Shown here piece by piece: positions 43,231 through 52,105 of a stretch of 64,000 nt of DNA (within the stretch, counting starts at the first letter, position 1; each line of letters starts with the position of its first letter). Source of the stretch: an uncultured Paraprevotella sp. (lineage in GTDB: Bacteria; Bacteroidota; Bacteroidia; Bacteroidales; Bacteroidaceae). Below the pieces are notes generated by a model that saw only the letters and a list, made by a program, of their open reading frames with translations, did not search any database and was not told the DNA's origin. Made by a program: the position numbers and the translations under genes. The stretch lies in the NCBI GenBank assembly GCA_900548345.1, contig URKA01000002.1, positions 106,784 through 170,783 of the forward strand, in the 5' to 3' direction.

Positions 43231-43278
43231 AATTTTCTGTTTTGATGTGTATGGTTTATTACTCTGGATTTGATGATG

Positions 43279-43286
43279 CAAAGGTA
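43279..43286 (-). promoter_or_regulatory. Predicted -7 box (TACCTTTG) of the YeiH-like gene
   Basis: TACCTTTG on the minus strand, about 49 bp upstream of the chosen ATG, which supports the shorter start. Confidence 0.55.
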
Positions 43287-43328
43287 TATAAAAGCATGCA
43301 AAAGGCCGAATAAAAAGGGCCGAAACTC

Positions 43329-44480
43329 TCAGGATGCCCTACGTTTCTCATAATGGTATAAAGTATATAAGGCGACAGCTCCGACTGCGGCACAGGGAAT
43401 GCCGGCCAAAGCCGGAGATGCCACACCGAAACCGTGTCTGATGACAGCTCCTCCTATTGCTGCTGCCATGGCATTGGATACATTGAATGCAATCTGTATT
43501 CCAGCCCCGCCAAGCATCTCTCCTCCTTTGGCGTAACGTACGATAAGGTATTGTAACGGCCCGCCAAGTCCGAACAGTAGTCCGGGAGCGACAAATGCAA
43601 ATAGCAATGAGGGTATTTTATAGTGGGCGAACAGAAATATCATTGGCATGAGTGCGATAGTAAGCGTTGCGATGATAGCTGTGACAATAGAAGGGGTATA
43701 TTTGTCAGACAGGCGTCCGGCATAGAAGTTGCCGAATACCATGCCGGCACCGACCAAAACCATTATGAAGGTCATCGAGGAATTGGAGAAACCTGCCACA
43801 TCGGTCATAATCGGAGATATATAGCTTAACCAACAGTATATACTGGCCTGTCCGAAAAATACACCTGCGTATATCAGCCACGGGGCGGGGTGGGACAGAA
43901 AGCGGAACTGACCTTTCATACCGGTGTCAGGCAGCGGAGGCAATACGGGAACCCAACATCTGATGGCAATAAATGTAATCAGTCCGAGAAGGGCTACAAT
44001 CCCGAAAGGCAAACGCCACGAAAGCATGTGGCACGCAAAGGTGAATCCCGGAACTCCAACAAGATTGGCAATGGTCATGCCTCCAACAAGAACAGCCACT
44101 GCCGACGCTCCTTTTCCGGGGTCAGCCAGTTTGGAACAGACAATGGCACCGGCACCGAAAAACGCCCCGTGTGGCAAGCCGGAAATAAATCTTGCCACTA
44201 ACAGATTGCCAAAATCGGGGGATAGGGCAACCAGGGTGTTTCCAACAGTTATCACTGCGGCCAAGAATAACATGAGGCGGCGCAAAGGTAATCTGCGTAA
44301 CAGTAACAGAGCCGGTGAACCTATTGCCACACCGGCCGAATAGGCGGAAATCAGATGTCCGGCCTTGGCAATGCTGATATTTAAATCGCGGGCTATCTCA
44401 TTGAGAATCCCCATCATGCCGAATTCTACGATTCCGAGTGCAAAGGTGCCGAACGCAAGTGAAAGCAACGATTTCTTCAT
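43329..44480 (-). CDS. MFS transporter, drug/sugar efflux (AraJ-like) type
   Basis: A 383-residue protein with 12 predicted helices. ALGTFALGIVEFGMMGILNEIARDLNISIAKAGHLISAYSAGVAIG is the usual N-terminus of the DHA1 AraJ/YdhP-like exporters. The RFISGLPHGAFFGAGAIV segment carries motif C-like glycines. Substrate unknown; drugs, sugars or nucleosides are typical of the family. It has its own promoter. Confidence 0.85.
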   Translation of the reverse strand: MKKSLLSLAFGTFALGIVEFGMMGILNEIARDLNISIAKAGHLISAYSAGVAIGSPALLLLRRLPLRRLMLFLAAVITVGNTLVALSPDFGNLLVARFISGLPHGAFFGAGAIVCSKLADPGKGASAVAVLVGGMTIANLVGVPGFTFACHMLSWRLPFGIVALLGLITFIAIRCWVPVLPPLPDTGMKGQFRFLSHPAPWLIYAGVFFGQASIYCWLSYISPIMTDVAGFSNSSMTFIMVLVGAGMVFGNFYAGRLSDKYTPSIVTAIIATLTIALMPMIFLFAHYKIPSLLFAFVAPGLLFGLGGPLQYLIVRYAKGGEMLGGAGIQIAFNVSNAMAAAIGGAVIRHGFGVASPALAGIPCAAVGAVALYTLYHYEKRRAS

Positions 44481-44500
44481 GACCGTCTTTTTTTAGCCTG

Positions 44501-44508
44501 CAAAAGTA
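44501..44508 (-). promoter_or_regulatory. Predicted -7 box (TACTTTTG) of the MFS exporter gene
   Basis: TACTTTTG on the minus strand, 21 bp upstream of the ATG. Confidence 0.55.
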
Positions 44509-44583
44509 CTCAAAATATCTGAGACTGTCGAATGGGAGTGAGGAATGTTTGCCGTAGATTGATGTCTTCGGATGCCGTTGGAG

Positions 44584-44808
44584 TTATCCGAAACTGAACG
44601 TGATGCTGTCTTCGCTGCCAAGGCGGATTACGCCATCTTCCGCACTGATGAAGATTTTGTTTTCGCGTGCCAGCCATCCTACGGCCATGGCAGTGTCTTC
44701 GATACTCAAACCGACCATGTCGGACAATTCTTTCATGGTGATTTCCTTGGCCTCATTCAGGGCATGCCAGATGATTCCGGCATGTGTGCCTACTTCTGTC
44801 TTGTACAT
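44584..44808 (-). CDS. Small winged helix-turn-helix protein
   Basis: A 74-residue protein made of a single winged helix (GIIWHALNEAKEITMKELSDMVGLSIEDTAMAVGWLARENKIFISAEDGVIRLG). It matches small Bacteroides DUF2582-type winged-helix proteins. There is no effector domain, so it may bind DNA as an oligomer. It starts 7 bp after the TolC-family gene stop, so it is the last gene of the RND efflux operon and could regulate it. Confidence 0.75.
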   Translation of the reverse strand: MYKTEVGTHAGIIWHALNEAKEITMKELSDMVGLSIEDTAMAVGWLARENKIFISAEDGVIRLGSEDSITFSFG

Positions 44809-44815
44809 GATGTCT

Positions 44816-46183
44816 TTATTTTGTTTGGTTGTATAATGTTCCTGCGGCTTTACGGTATTTTACGTAGTTCAGGTAGAGTTGGTATCGCGCATCGACTGTG
44901 GTTTCGTATGCCTGTTGCCAAAGAGCCTGTGCTTCCAGATGGTCGGACAGAGTTTCCATACCCACATCGAACTGGCTTTTGCTCACTCTCATGTTCTCCG
45001 TAGCCTGTTCTAATGAACGGTCGGCCAGTATGCATTCCATTTTAGCCTCATCCAGGTTGTTGGCGGCTTGTGTCAGTTCCAGTAGCATCTGTTCGTTGAG
45101 GTTTTCCCTTTCCAGACGGGTTTGTTCCAGCTTGGCTTTGGCCGCTTTCACTTTGTTGGTGCGTTCGCCGAAATGATAGACGGGTATGCTGACATTCAGC
45201 AGTACGGCGAAACTGCCTTTGTCGAAGAAAGTCTCGTCGTTCAACTCGAATCCGTGTAAATAGTGAACTCCTCCTTGTATGCCGACCTTTGGAAGCAGCT
45301 CGCTGCGGCTTAGCTTGATTTGTTGCTGCGCGATGCTTTCCTGTTTTTCCAGAATGGTGTATTCAGGCCTTGACGAGACATCGGATATCTGCGGGGATAT
45401 GTGTTGCTCGATTTCAGGGAAACCTTCGGCCACGGTAATCGCTTCGTTCAATGGTTTGCCGATAAGGTGGCAGAGGTTCATCGTGGCCAGTCTCAGAGCA
45501 TTGTCGGCCTTGCGCATGGAAAGCTCGCTCTCGTTCAGTTTCACCTGTACTTTCAGCACATCGTTCTGCGCCTTTAAGCCATGTTTACGTGCGCTTTCCA
45601 CATTGCGGAGCAGTTCGGACAGCAGAGCGTTGTATTTTGCGGCAACTTTCTTCATTTCTTGTGCCTTGACCACCTGTGCGTAGGCATTGTCGGTTTGCAG
45701 TATCACATTGGTTGCCGTCAGCGTTTCGTTCATCTGTGCCATTTCGTGGCCCAATACGGACATCTTGTAGGCCGCCTGTATCTTTCCGCCCATATACAGC
45801 GGCTGTTCCAGTTGTATACCGGCGAAAAACATGGGGCCAACCTTGTAATTCAGGTCCAGGCCTGGAAAGTAGGCAAAGGCGGGCATTTGCTGAGGGACTC
45901 CGTTGGGCCCCATGGCGAAGAGAGGAAGTTGTCCGCCGCCGGAACTGTAACCGCCGTCGGCCGTACTGTAAAGTCCTGTCGCGCTGGCCGTGAGGTTAGG
46001 GAAGAAATTTCCTTTATAACTCTTGACCGTGTATCGTGTGCTTTCCGTCTGTTTGACGGATGCCGCCATTTCCTTATTATAGGTCAGCGCCATATCCCTG
46101 CATTGTTTCAGGTTGAGAGTTTCCTGTGCTATGGCCGGGAATGACACGCATGCGGCTGTGATGGTCAGAATAAGTTTCATCAT
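44816..46183 (-). CDS. TolC-family outer-membrane efflux protein (RND partner)
   Basis: A 455-residue protein with a Sec signal peptide (MMKLILTITAACVSFPAIA). Two helical OEP repeats follow; LNLKQCRDMALTYNKEMAASVKQTESTRY opens the domain. It overlaps the RND pump gene by 4 bp and so completes the tripartite system. It is distinct from the TolC at 33787, which serves the MacAB pump. Confidence 0.9.
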   Translation of the reverse strand: MMKLILTITAACVSFPAIAQETLNLKQCRDMALTYNKEMAASVKQTESTRYTVKSYKGNFFPNLTASATGLYSTADGGYSSGGGQLPLFAMGPNGVPQQMPAFAYFPGLDLNYKVGPMFFAGIQLEQPLYMGGKIQAAYKMSVLGHEMAQMNETLTATNVILQTDNAYAQVVKAQEMKKVAAKYNALLSELLRNVESARKHGLKAQNDVLKVQVKLNESELSMRKADNALRLATMNLCHLIGKPLNEAITVAEGFPEIEQHISPQISDVSSRPEYTILEKQESIAQQQIKLSRSELLPKVGIQGGVHYLHGFELNDETFFDKGSFAVLLNVSIPVYHFGERTNKVKAAKAKLEQTRLERENLNEQMLLELTQAANNLDEAKMECILADRSLEQATENMRVSKSQFDVGMETLSDHLEAQALWQQAYETTVDARYQLYLNYVKYRKAAGTLYNQTK

Positions 46184-49100
46184 TTGGTCTGTTTTATGTG
46201 AAAGAATAAGGCGTAAAGAATAGGTATGAAGATTAGTGTGACCAGTGTTCCGAACAACAGTCCGCCCATGACAGAGGCAGCCAGCGAGCCGAACATGGCA
46301 TCGGTCAGTAACGGAATCATGCCTAAAATTGTGGTAAGCGAGGCCATCATGACGGGACGCAGGCGGCTCTGTGCACTGTCGGTCAGTGCTTTGACCGGTT
46401 CCACGCCTTCATTCAGTTGTAACGTGATTTCGTCCATCAGCACAATACCGTTCTTGATAATCATGCCTATCAGTCCGAGTGTGCCCACTATAGCCACGAA
46501 ATTAAAAGTCTTGCCTGTGATGAGCATGATGGCTACCACACCGATGAAGACCAACGGAATGCAACAGAAGATGATGGCAGGCTTGCGGTAGTCCTTGAAC
46601 AACATGATGAGTATGCCTATCATCAGGATAATGGCCAACGGGAATGTACTGAACAGGTACTTCATGGATTTGGTGTTGGCGGCCTTTTCTCCTTGCCATT
46701 GCAGGGTATATCCCGCCGGCAGTTCTATTTGGTCTATTTTCGCGGCAATGGCCTTGCGGGCCTTTTCCGTTTCGATACCCGGTACCGGCGAACATTGCAC
46801 ACGCTGGCTGCGTTGGCCGTCATACCTTGGTACAACAGGGTCTTCCCATCGGATGTCCACTTTTTTGCTGACTTGTTTCAACGGAGTCGTGGTCATGATA
46901 TTCTCCACCAAATCTTCTTTGGACAATGTTCCGCTTTTCAACTTTACAAGCATTTCTTCGTTGACCAATCCGCTGAGTGAGGGGAGTGAAGAGAATACTT
47001 GCGTGTTGTCCAAATCATTGATGGGCATTCCCTGTTCGTCCAAACATTTCAGGTAAATGTTGTCTTTATGTATGCCTTCATAGAAAGAACCGATGGGAAT
47101 GCCGCTTGTGGCAGTCAGAAGCGACAGGCTGACATCGTTCCGGCTCAGTCCCAATGAACGTGCGGCCGGTTGGTCGTATTCCACCGTAAGTACGGGCACC
47201 TGAGGGTCCCAGTCGGTGGTTATCAGTTCCACTTCGGGAGAAAGCTCCATGATGGCGCGGGCACTGTCGGCAAGTTGGTGCAATACGGCAGGGTCCGGAC
47301 CGAGGAACTGTGCTTCGATGGGATATTTCTTGAACATCAGATTGTAACGTTTCATCTTCACGTAAGCATCCGGATAGTGTGCTGTCAGGTAGTCCTGAAT
47401 CTCTTCCATGTTATCCACGAGAGCATCGGAAGATTTAAAGTCGATGATGAGTTCGCCGTAGGCTAATGACGGATTGGCTATGCTGCGCACGAGGTTGTAA
47501 CGTCCGGGAGTTCCTCCGATGGAAGTCGTTACATGGGTAATTTCGTCCCGGCTTTTCAGGTAAGCCTCAATTTCTTCTAGGTCGTGCTTTACTCTTGTGG
47601 AGTTGTTACCTTCCGGAAGTTTGTATTCCATATACATTTGGTCGTATACCATGTCGGGGAAAAATCCCTGACGCATGTAATTGTAGCCAAGGACGGAAAT
47701 TCCCAATAGCGTAATCATGGTAATGACGAACGTCCAGCGGTGATGCAGGCCGAAGTTCAGGATTGAGCGAAGAATGGCGTATGCCTTTCCGTCGTACCTT
47801 CTTGGTTCCTGCGATGTCTGCACTTCAGATTTCAGATAACGGTTGGCCATCAGAGGGACATGTACCAATGCCAATATCCAACTGAGCAGAAGCGATACAG
47901 CCAATACGATGAACAGGTCTCTTGTATAGATTCCGGCCGTGTCTGGTGAGAGAAAGATGGGCAGGAAGGCTATGATGGCTATCAGGGTGGCTCCCAACAG
48001 CGGCATGGCTGTCTGGCGTCCGATGGTCGTCATGGCTTCCATCCGGTTCTTGCCGGCTTTCAGGTCCACAAGGATGCCGTCGTCGATGACAATGGCATTG
48101 TCTACCAGCATACCCATGGCCAAAATGAAAGCGCCTAACGAAACGCGTTGCATGGTGCCGTCCATAAACTGCAGGAACAGGAATGAACCGAATACCGTGA
48201 CAATTAAACTGACACCGATAATCATCCCGCTTCGGAATCCCATGGCAATCATCAGTACCAACACGACAATGATGACGGATTCAATCAGATTGATGACGAA
48301 TGTGCCCAACGATGATCCCACGCGGTCCGGTTGGTGGAATACTTTATGGAATTCCACACCGGCAGGGAAACGTTCCGTTTTCAGTTGTTCCAATTTGTCT
48401 TCCACTTCGCTGCCTACTTTCATGATGTCTGTTCCGCTTGCCGCGGCTATCAGAATGCCGATGGAACGTTCGCCGTCGTAGAACATTTCGTTACGGGTGG
48501 GAGATTCGTATTCTTTTTCTATCTTTGCGATGTCGTTTAGGCGAAGCTGGTCATCGTCATGTCCTTGTATGAGCATGTTACCGATGTCGTCGACGGTTTT
48601 GAATTTGTTGTTCACCGTCACCCGTATGCGGTTGTTCCCATTGTCGAAATATCCGGTATATGTGGTCTGGTTTTGTCCATTCAGGGTGGCCAGAACTTCT
48701 GCAGGCTTCACGCCCAAGTTGGCCATACGGTCTTGCAATAAAGATATGTTGATACACTCCGGCCGTTGTCCGTACAATTCCACACGGTCTACTCCGTCAA
48801 GTTCTATAAGGTTGCGCTTGATTAGTTCCGCATAGTCCGCCAGTTCACGGTCGGTCAGTCCGTCTCCCGTTATGGCATAGAACATGCCGTATACATTTCC
48901 GAAATCGTCCTTGACAATAGGTTTTCCTGTTCCGGAAGGTAATGATGCTTGCGCATCGTTGACTTTTCGGCGCAGCATGTCCCAGCATTGTTCTATATCG
49001 TCTTCCTTTACTGTACTCAGAAGTTCTACCTGAATCAGTGAAAGGTCGTTATATGAGTAACTTTCAATGTTGTCGATATTACCCATTGTGCGGATTTCCT

Positions 49101-49308
49101 TTTCCAGCACGTCTGTTACTTCCAATTCCACCTGATGTGCCGAGGCACCGGGATAAGTGGTTACAATCATGGCCAGTTTGACTTTGATTTCCGGGTCTTC
49201 CAGTTTGCTCATCTGGTAACAGGACCAAATGCCTCCGGCCATGAGGATGGCGATGAAGAAATAAATCAGTTTCTTGTTCTGAAATGCCCATTTGCTGAAA
49301 TCCATCAT
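46180..49308 (-). CDS. RND-family efflux pump permease
   Basis: A 1042-residue inner-membrane pump of the AcrB/HAE-1 type with 12 helices and two large periplasmic loops. The helix-4 proton-relay motif is seen as GMLVDNAIVIDDGILVD, with the paired aspartates. VGTLGLIGMIIKNGIVLMDEI is the matching helix-10/11 region. It exports hydrophobic drugs or metabolites by proton antiport. It overlaps adaptor and TolC genes by 4 bp each. Confidence 0.94.
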   Translation of the reverse strand: MMDFSKWAFQNKKLIYFFIAILMAGGIWSCYQMSKLEDPEIKVKLAMIVTTYPGASAHQVELEVTDVLEKEIRTMGNIDNIESYSYNDLSLIQVELLSTVKEDDIEQCWDMLRRKVNDAQASLPSGTGKPIVKDDFGNVYGMFYAITGDGLTDRELADYAELIKRNLIELDGVDRVELYGQRPECINISLLQDRMANLGVKPAEVLATLNGQNQTTYTGYFDNGNNRIRVTVNNKFKTVDDIGNMLIQGHDDDQLRLNDIAKIEKEYESPTRNEMFYDGERSIGILIAAASGTDIMKVGSEVEDKLEQLKTERFPAGVEFHKVFHQPDRVGSSLGTFVINLIESVIIVVLVLMIAMGFRSGMIIGVSLIVTVFGSFLFLQFMDGTMQRVSLGAFILAMGMLVDNAIVIDDGILVDLKAGKNRMEAMTTIGRQTAMPLLGATLIAIIAFLPIFLSPDTAGIYTRDLFIVLAVSLLLSWILALVHVPLMANRYLKSEVQTSQEPRRYDGKAYAILRSILNFGLHHRWTFVITMITLLGISVLGYNYMRQGFFPDMVYDQMYMEYKLPEGNNSTRVKHDLEEIEAYLKSRDEITHVTTSIGGTPGRYNLVRSIANPSLAYGELIIDFKSSDALVDNMEEIQDYLTAHYPDAYVKMKRYNLMFKKYPIEAQFLGPDPAVLHQLADSARAIMELSPEVELITTDWDPQVPVLTVEYDQPAARSLGLSRNDVSLSLLTATSGIPIGSFYEGIHKDNIYLKCLDEQGMPINDLDNTQVFSSLPSLSGLVNEEMLVKLKSGTLSKEDLVENIMTTTPLKQVSKKVDIRWEDPVVPRYDGQRSQRVQCSPVPGIETEKARKAIAAKIDQIELPAGYTLQWQGEKAANTKSMKYLFSTFPLAIILMIGILIMLFKDYRKPAIIFCCIPLVFIGVVAIMLITGKTFNFVAIVGTLGLIGMIIKNGIVLMDEITLQLNEGVEPVKALTDSAQSRLRPVMMASLTTILGMIPLLTDAMFGSLAASVMGGLLFGTLVTLIFIPILYALFFHIKQTK

Positions 49309-50372
49309 AACATTCCTCCTATATTGGTTTTGCTTGTCGGTGTGAGCGGGTGTACATTCTCACCGTTTTGGATATGGTGTACGCCGGACGATACGATAAT
49401 GTCGCCGGATTTGAGATGTTCTGAAGTCACGATGGCACTTCCGTCACTCTGTAATCTGAGGAGGTTGACAGGACAGTTGCAGACTTTTCCGTTCGATGGG
49501 TTGTATTTGAAAACGGAAGTTTTCCCCGCTTTTATCAAGACTGCACCGGCCGGAATGTTCATAGGTTTGTTATGGATGGTGTCACAGAGTATCGTCACCA
49601 TGGTATTCATGCCCGGAGAAGGAAGGGGGGATTGGTGTTCCTTTAGTTTCAGGCGCATGGTGTACAATTGGTTGGCGTTGGCTTTCGGTGTGACGGAAAC
49701 AGGTTCCAACTGATATGCCTTTCCGGGATAGATATCAAAAGTACAATGATAAGACTGAAAATGTTCGCGGCGGATATACTCAGCTGCAGGAAGGTTGATT
49801 TCTACATCCGGCTGTCCGTTGTCGATAATGGAAATGACAGGCATTCCGGCGCCAACCGTTTCGTAGGCATTAAACAAATGTTTCTGAACGTATCCGTCGA
49901 ACGGCGCGTATAGTTTGGTATATGCCAATTGTTCTTTATGATGATTATATTTGGCTGTGATTTGTTTAAGGCCGTATACGGCTTTGTCATTGGCATTTTC
50001 CGTGGTTCCCCCTTCTTTATATAATGCCATGACTCTTTCTGCTTCGGCCTTGATTTGTTTGTATTCCGCTTCGGTAGCGTCCAATTGTATCTTGTAATCG
50101 GTGGGGTCGAGTTCGGCCAATAGTTGTCCCTTCCTGATCCGTGTTCCTTCTTCGGCGTACATCCTTTGTATGGTTCCGCTGACTTTGAATGCCATATTGA
50201 TATCTTCGGAAGCTTTTACCTTTCCTGGATATTGAATCATAGTAAGTTCATTTGCCGGTTTTACGGTGTCGGTCTTGACTGTTTGGACCGTGTCTTTGAC
50301 GGATTGTTGATGTGAGCAGGCAGTCAGTATGAAGATGCCCAGAAATCCCGATATTAAATAATCCTTTTTCAT
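49305..50372 (-). CDS. RND efflux periplasmic adaptor, lipoprotein
   Basis: A 355-residue membrane fusion protein. The N-terminus MKKDYLISGFLGIFILTACSHQ is a lipoprotein signal peptide with lipobox LTAC (C19). The lipoyl domain halves (VSGTIQRMYAEEGTRIRKGQLLAELD and LYAPFDGYVQKHLFNAYETVG) flank a helical hairpin (about 80-140). First gene of the RND operon, divergent from the AraC-type gene. Confidence 0.92.
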   Translation of the reverse strand: MKKDYLISGFLGIFILTACSHQQSVKDTVQTVKTDTVKPANELTMIQYPGKVKASEDINMAFKVSGTIQRMYAEEGTRIRKGQLLAELDPTDYKIQLDATEAEYKQIKAEAERVMALYKEGGTTENANDKAVYGLKQITAKYNHHKEQLAYTKLYAPFDGYVQKHLFNAYETVGAGMPVISIIDNGQPDVEINLPAAEYIRREHFQSYHCTFDIYPGKAYQLEPVSVTPKANANQLYTMRLKLKEHQSPLPSPGMNTMVTILCDTIHNKPMNIPAGAVLIKAGKTSVFKYNPSNGKVCNCPVNLLRLQSDGSAIVTSEHLKSGDIIVSSGVHHIQNGENVHPLTPTSKTNIGGML

Positions 50373-50398
50373 AAACTCTGATAACTATTGGTTTTGTG

Positions 50399-50406
50399 CA
50401 AAGATA
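50399..50406 (-). promoter_or_regulatory. Predicted -7 box (TATCTTTG) of the RND efflux operon
   Basis: TATCTTTG on the minus strand, 27 bp upstream of the adaptor ATG, in the 168-bp gap shared with the divergent AraC-type gene. An operator for that regulator may lie here, but none could be defined. Confidence 0.55.
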
Positions 50407-50540
50407 TTTGGATTCGGATGGATGTAAAAGTCTGATAAGGATATTTTTTTGTTCGATTTGTAGGTTTTTAACGTAAAAAATAGCAAAAAGTTCTTCGATA
50501 TGTATTTATTTTGTGCTGTTCATTTCATTTAAGTCAAACC

Positions 50541-51425
50541 ATGGCACAATCATCTTATCCTGTCAAGATTACCACCTTTTCCGAGGCGGATTTGTCTCCT
50601 TTCGTCCGGGGGCGTATCCTGTCTACACTTGACAAGTGTGGAATGTTCTTTTGCAGGAAGGGCGAAGTTGAAATGGAGATAGACGGAACTCCTTATATAA
50701 TAAGGAAAGGAGATGTTTATTTCTATATGGCTTCGGCGTTGGTCAGGCTGAACCGTAGGAGTCCGGATTTGGAGGGAGTCATATTGGAAGTTGACCTTGA
50801 TTATATTCTTCCGGTTTCTCACAAAGTCATGACGATTGAAGATATATTGTTTTTGCGTGATCATCCCTGTGTTACGTTGACCGAGGCCCAGTATGCATAT
50901 CTGGAGCGGTTGCTTGAAATGTATGGACGGCGGGCAGGCATGGATGAGGATGCATCAGGCGGCATGCAAATTCGTTTTCTGCAAAATGAATTGATGAAAT
51001 CATACGGTCAACTGTTGTTTTGCGAATTGATGGTGATTTATTATGCTCATAAAAGCATGCAGCCTGTATCGAGAAATCAGACGGACTACATATTCCAGCG
51101 TTTTTTACTGACGTTGTTCCGTTGTTACCGTCGGGAACGTGATGTGGTGTTTTATGCGCATGAGCAGAATCTGACGGCACGTTATTTCTCTTCCATTATC
51201 AAGGAAAAGTCCGGAAGAACAGCCTTACAATGGATTGTGAGGATGGTGATTTCCGAATCCAAGCAACTTTTGGAAAGTTCCGATATGAGTATAAAGGAGA
51301 TTGCCATGCAGTTGAACTTTCCCACGCAATCTTTTTTCGGAAAATATTTCAAGCAGTATGTAGGGATGTCTCCGAAGATGTATCGCATGTCGTTTTTGTC
51401 ACCTCAAGGCAGGAAGGATGTCTGA
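50541..51425 (+). CDS. AraC-family transcriptional regulator
   Basis: A 294-residue regulator. The start at 50541 (MAQSSYPVKI) was chosen over an upstream TTG. The N-terminal cupin-like sensor (about 20-110) has FFCRKGEVEMEIDGTPYIIRKGDVYFYM. The C-terminal two-HTH domain (about 190-285) ends in SIKEIAMQLNFPTQSFFGKYFKQYVGMSPKMYR, the AraC signature. It lies between the divergent RND operon and the co-oriented redox/Tat operon and could control either; the inducer is unknown. Confidence 0.9.
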   Translation: MAQSSYPVKITTFSEADLSPFVRGRILSTLDKCGMFFCRKGEVEMEIDGTPYIIRKGDVYFYMASALVRLNRRSPDLEGVILEVDLDYILPVSHKVMTIEDILFLRDHPCVTLTEAQYAYLERLLEMYGRRAGMDEDASGGMQIRFLQNELMKSYGQLLFCELMVIYYAHKSMQPVSRNQTDYIFQRFLLTLFRCYRRERDVVFYAHEQNLTARYFSSIIKEKSGRTALQWIVRMVISESKQLLESSDMSIKEIAMQLNFPTQSFFGKYFKQYVGMSPKMYRMSFLSPQGRKDV

Positions 51426-51485
51426 ATCCGTAAAAATGGTATGTATTTCGGTATTAAATGTAAGAAGTTATAGGGGTGAATTGAT

Positions 51486-51493
51486 TAAATTTG
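51486..51493 (+). promoter_or_regulatory. Predicted -7 box (TAAATTTG) of the redox/Tat operon
   Basis: TAAATTTG on the plus strand, 26 bp upstream of the flavodoxin ATG. From here seven genes run to 56980 with gaps of 25 bp or less. Confidence 0.55.
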
Positions 51494-51519
51494 CAATTGT
51501 ATAAGAAGAATAAAGCAGT

Positions 51520-52080
51520 ATGAAAAAGAAAGCGTTGAACTTATTGATTGTAATGTTTGTTATGGTTGGATTGGAAGTGAATGCACAAGAAGCAGGACGG
51601 GCAAAGAATGTGCTGGTAGCTTATTTCTCATGGTCGGGAAACACGCGTGTCGTTGCGGAGCAGATTCGTGAGTTGACCGGTGGAGACTTGTTTGAAATTA
51701 AAACGGTGAAGGAATATCCTGAAGAGTACCGCCCTTGTACAGAAGTGGCCAAGAAAGAGAAAGAGGCCGATGCCCGGCCTGAATTGCAAGGTAAGTTGGA
51801 GAATCTGAGCCGTTATGATGTGGTGTTCGTAGGTTATCCGAATTGGTGGGGAACGGCACCAATGGCCGTCTGGACTTTTCTCGGCAGTTACGACTGGACG
51901 GATAAAACATTGATTCCATTTTGTACGCACGGTGGTGGAGGAGAGCAAAACTGTTTTAAAGATTTTGTGAAACACAAAGGAAAGGCCCAGGCCAAGAAGG
52001 GATTTATCACGAACGGCGGTCGGGTGAACGTAGCCCGTCCCCAAGTGGGAAAGTGGTTGGCTGAGATAGGTTTGAAATAA
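51520..52080 (+). CDS. Exported flavodoxin
   Basis: A 186-residue flavodoxin with an N-terminal Sec-like signal peptide (MKKKALNLLIVMFVMVGLEVNA, cleavage probably after A22). The FMN phosphate loop is YFSWSGNTRVVAEQI (35-49), and VGYPNWWGTAPMAVWTFL is the second FMN-contacting region, as in the long-chain-like YqiG/flavodoxin_4 group. A periplasmic flavodoxin is unusual, because FMN must be acquired outside the cytoplasm. It is first in the operon with polyferredoxin, reductase and Tat genes, so it is a likely electron carrier for them. Confidence 0.85.
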   Translation: MKKKALNLLIVMFVMVGLEVNAQEAGRAKNVLVAYFSWSGNTRVVAEQIRELTGGDLFEIKTVKEYPEEYRPCTEVAKKEKEADARPELQGKLENLSRYDVVFVGYPNWWGTAPMAVWTFLGSYDWTDKTLIPFCTHGGGGEQNCFKDFVKHKGKAQAKKGFITNGGRVNVARPQVGKWLAEIGLK

Positions 52081-52105
52081 AATACATATCATAAAGAGTT
52101 GGCTT

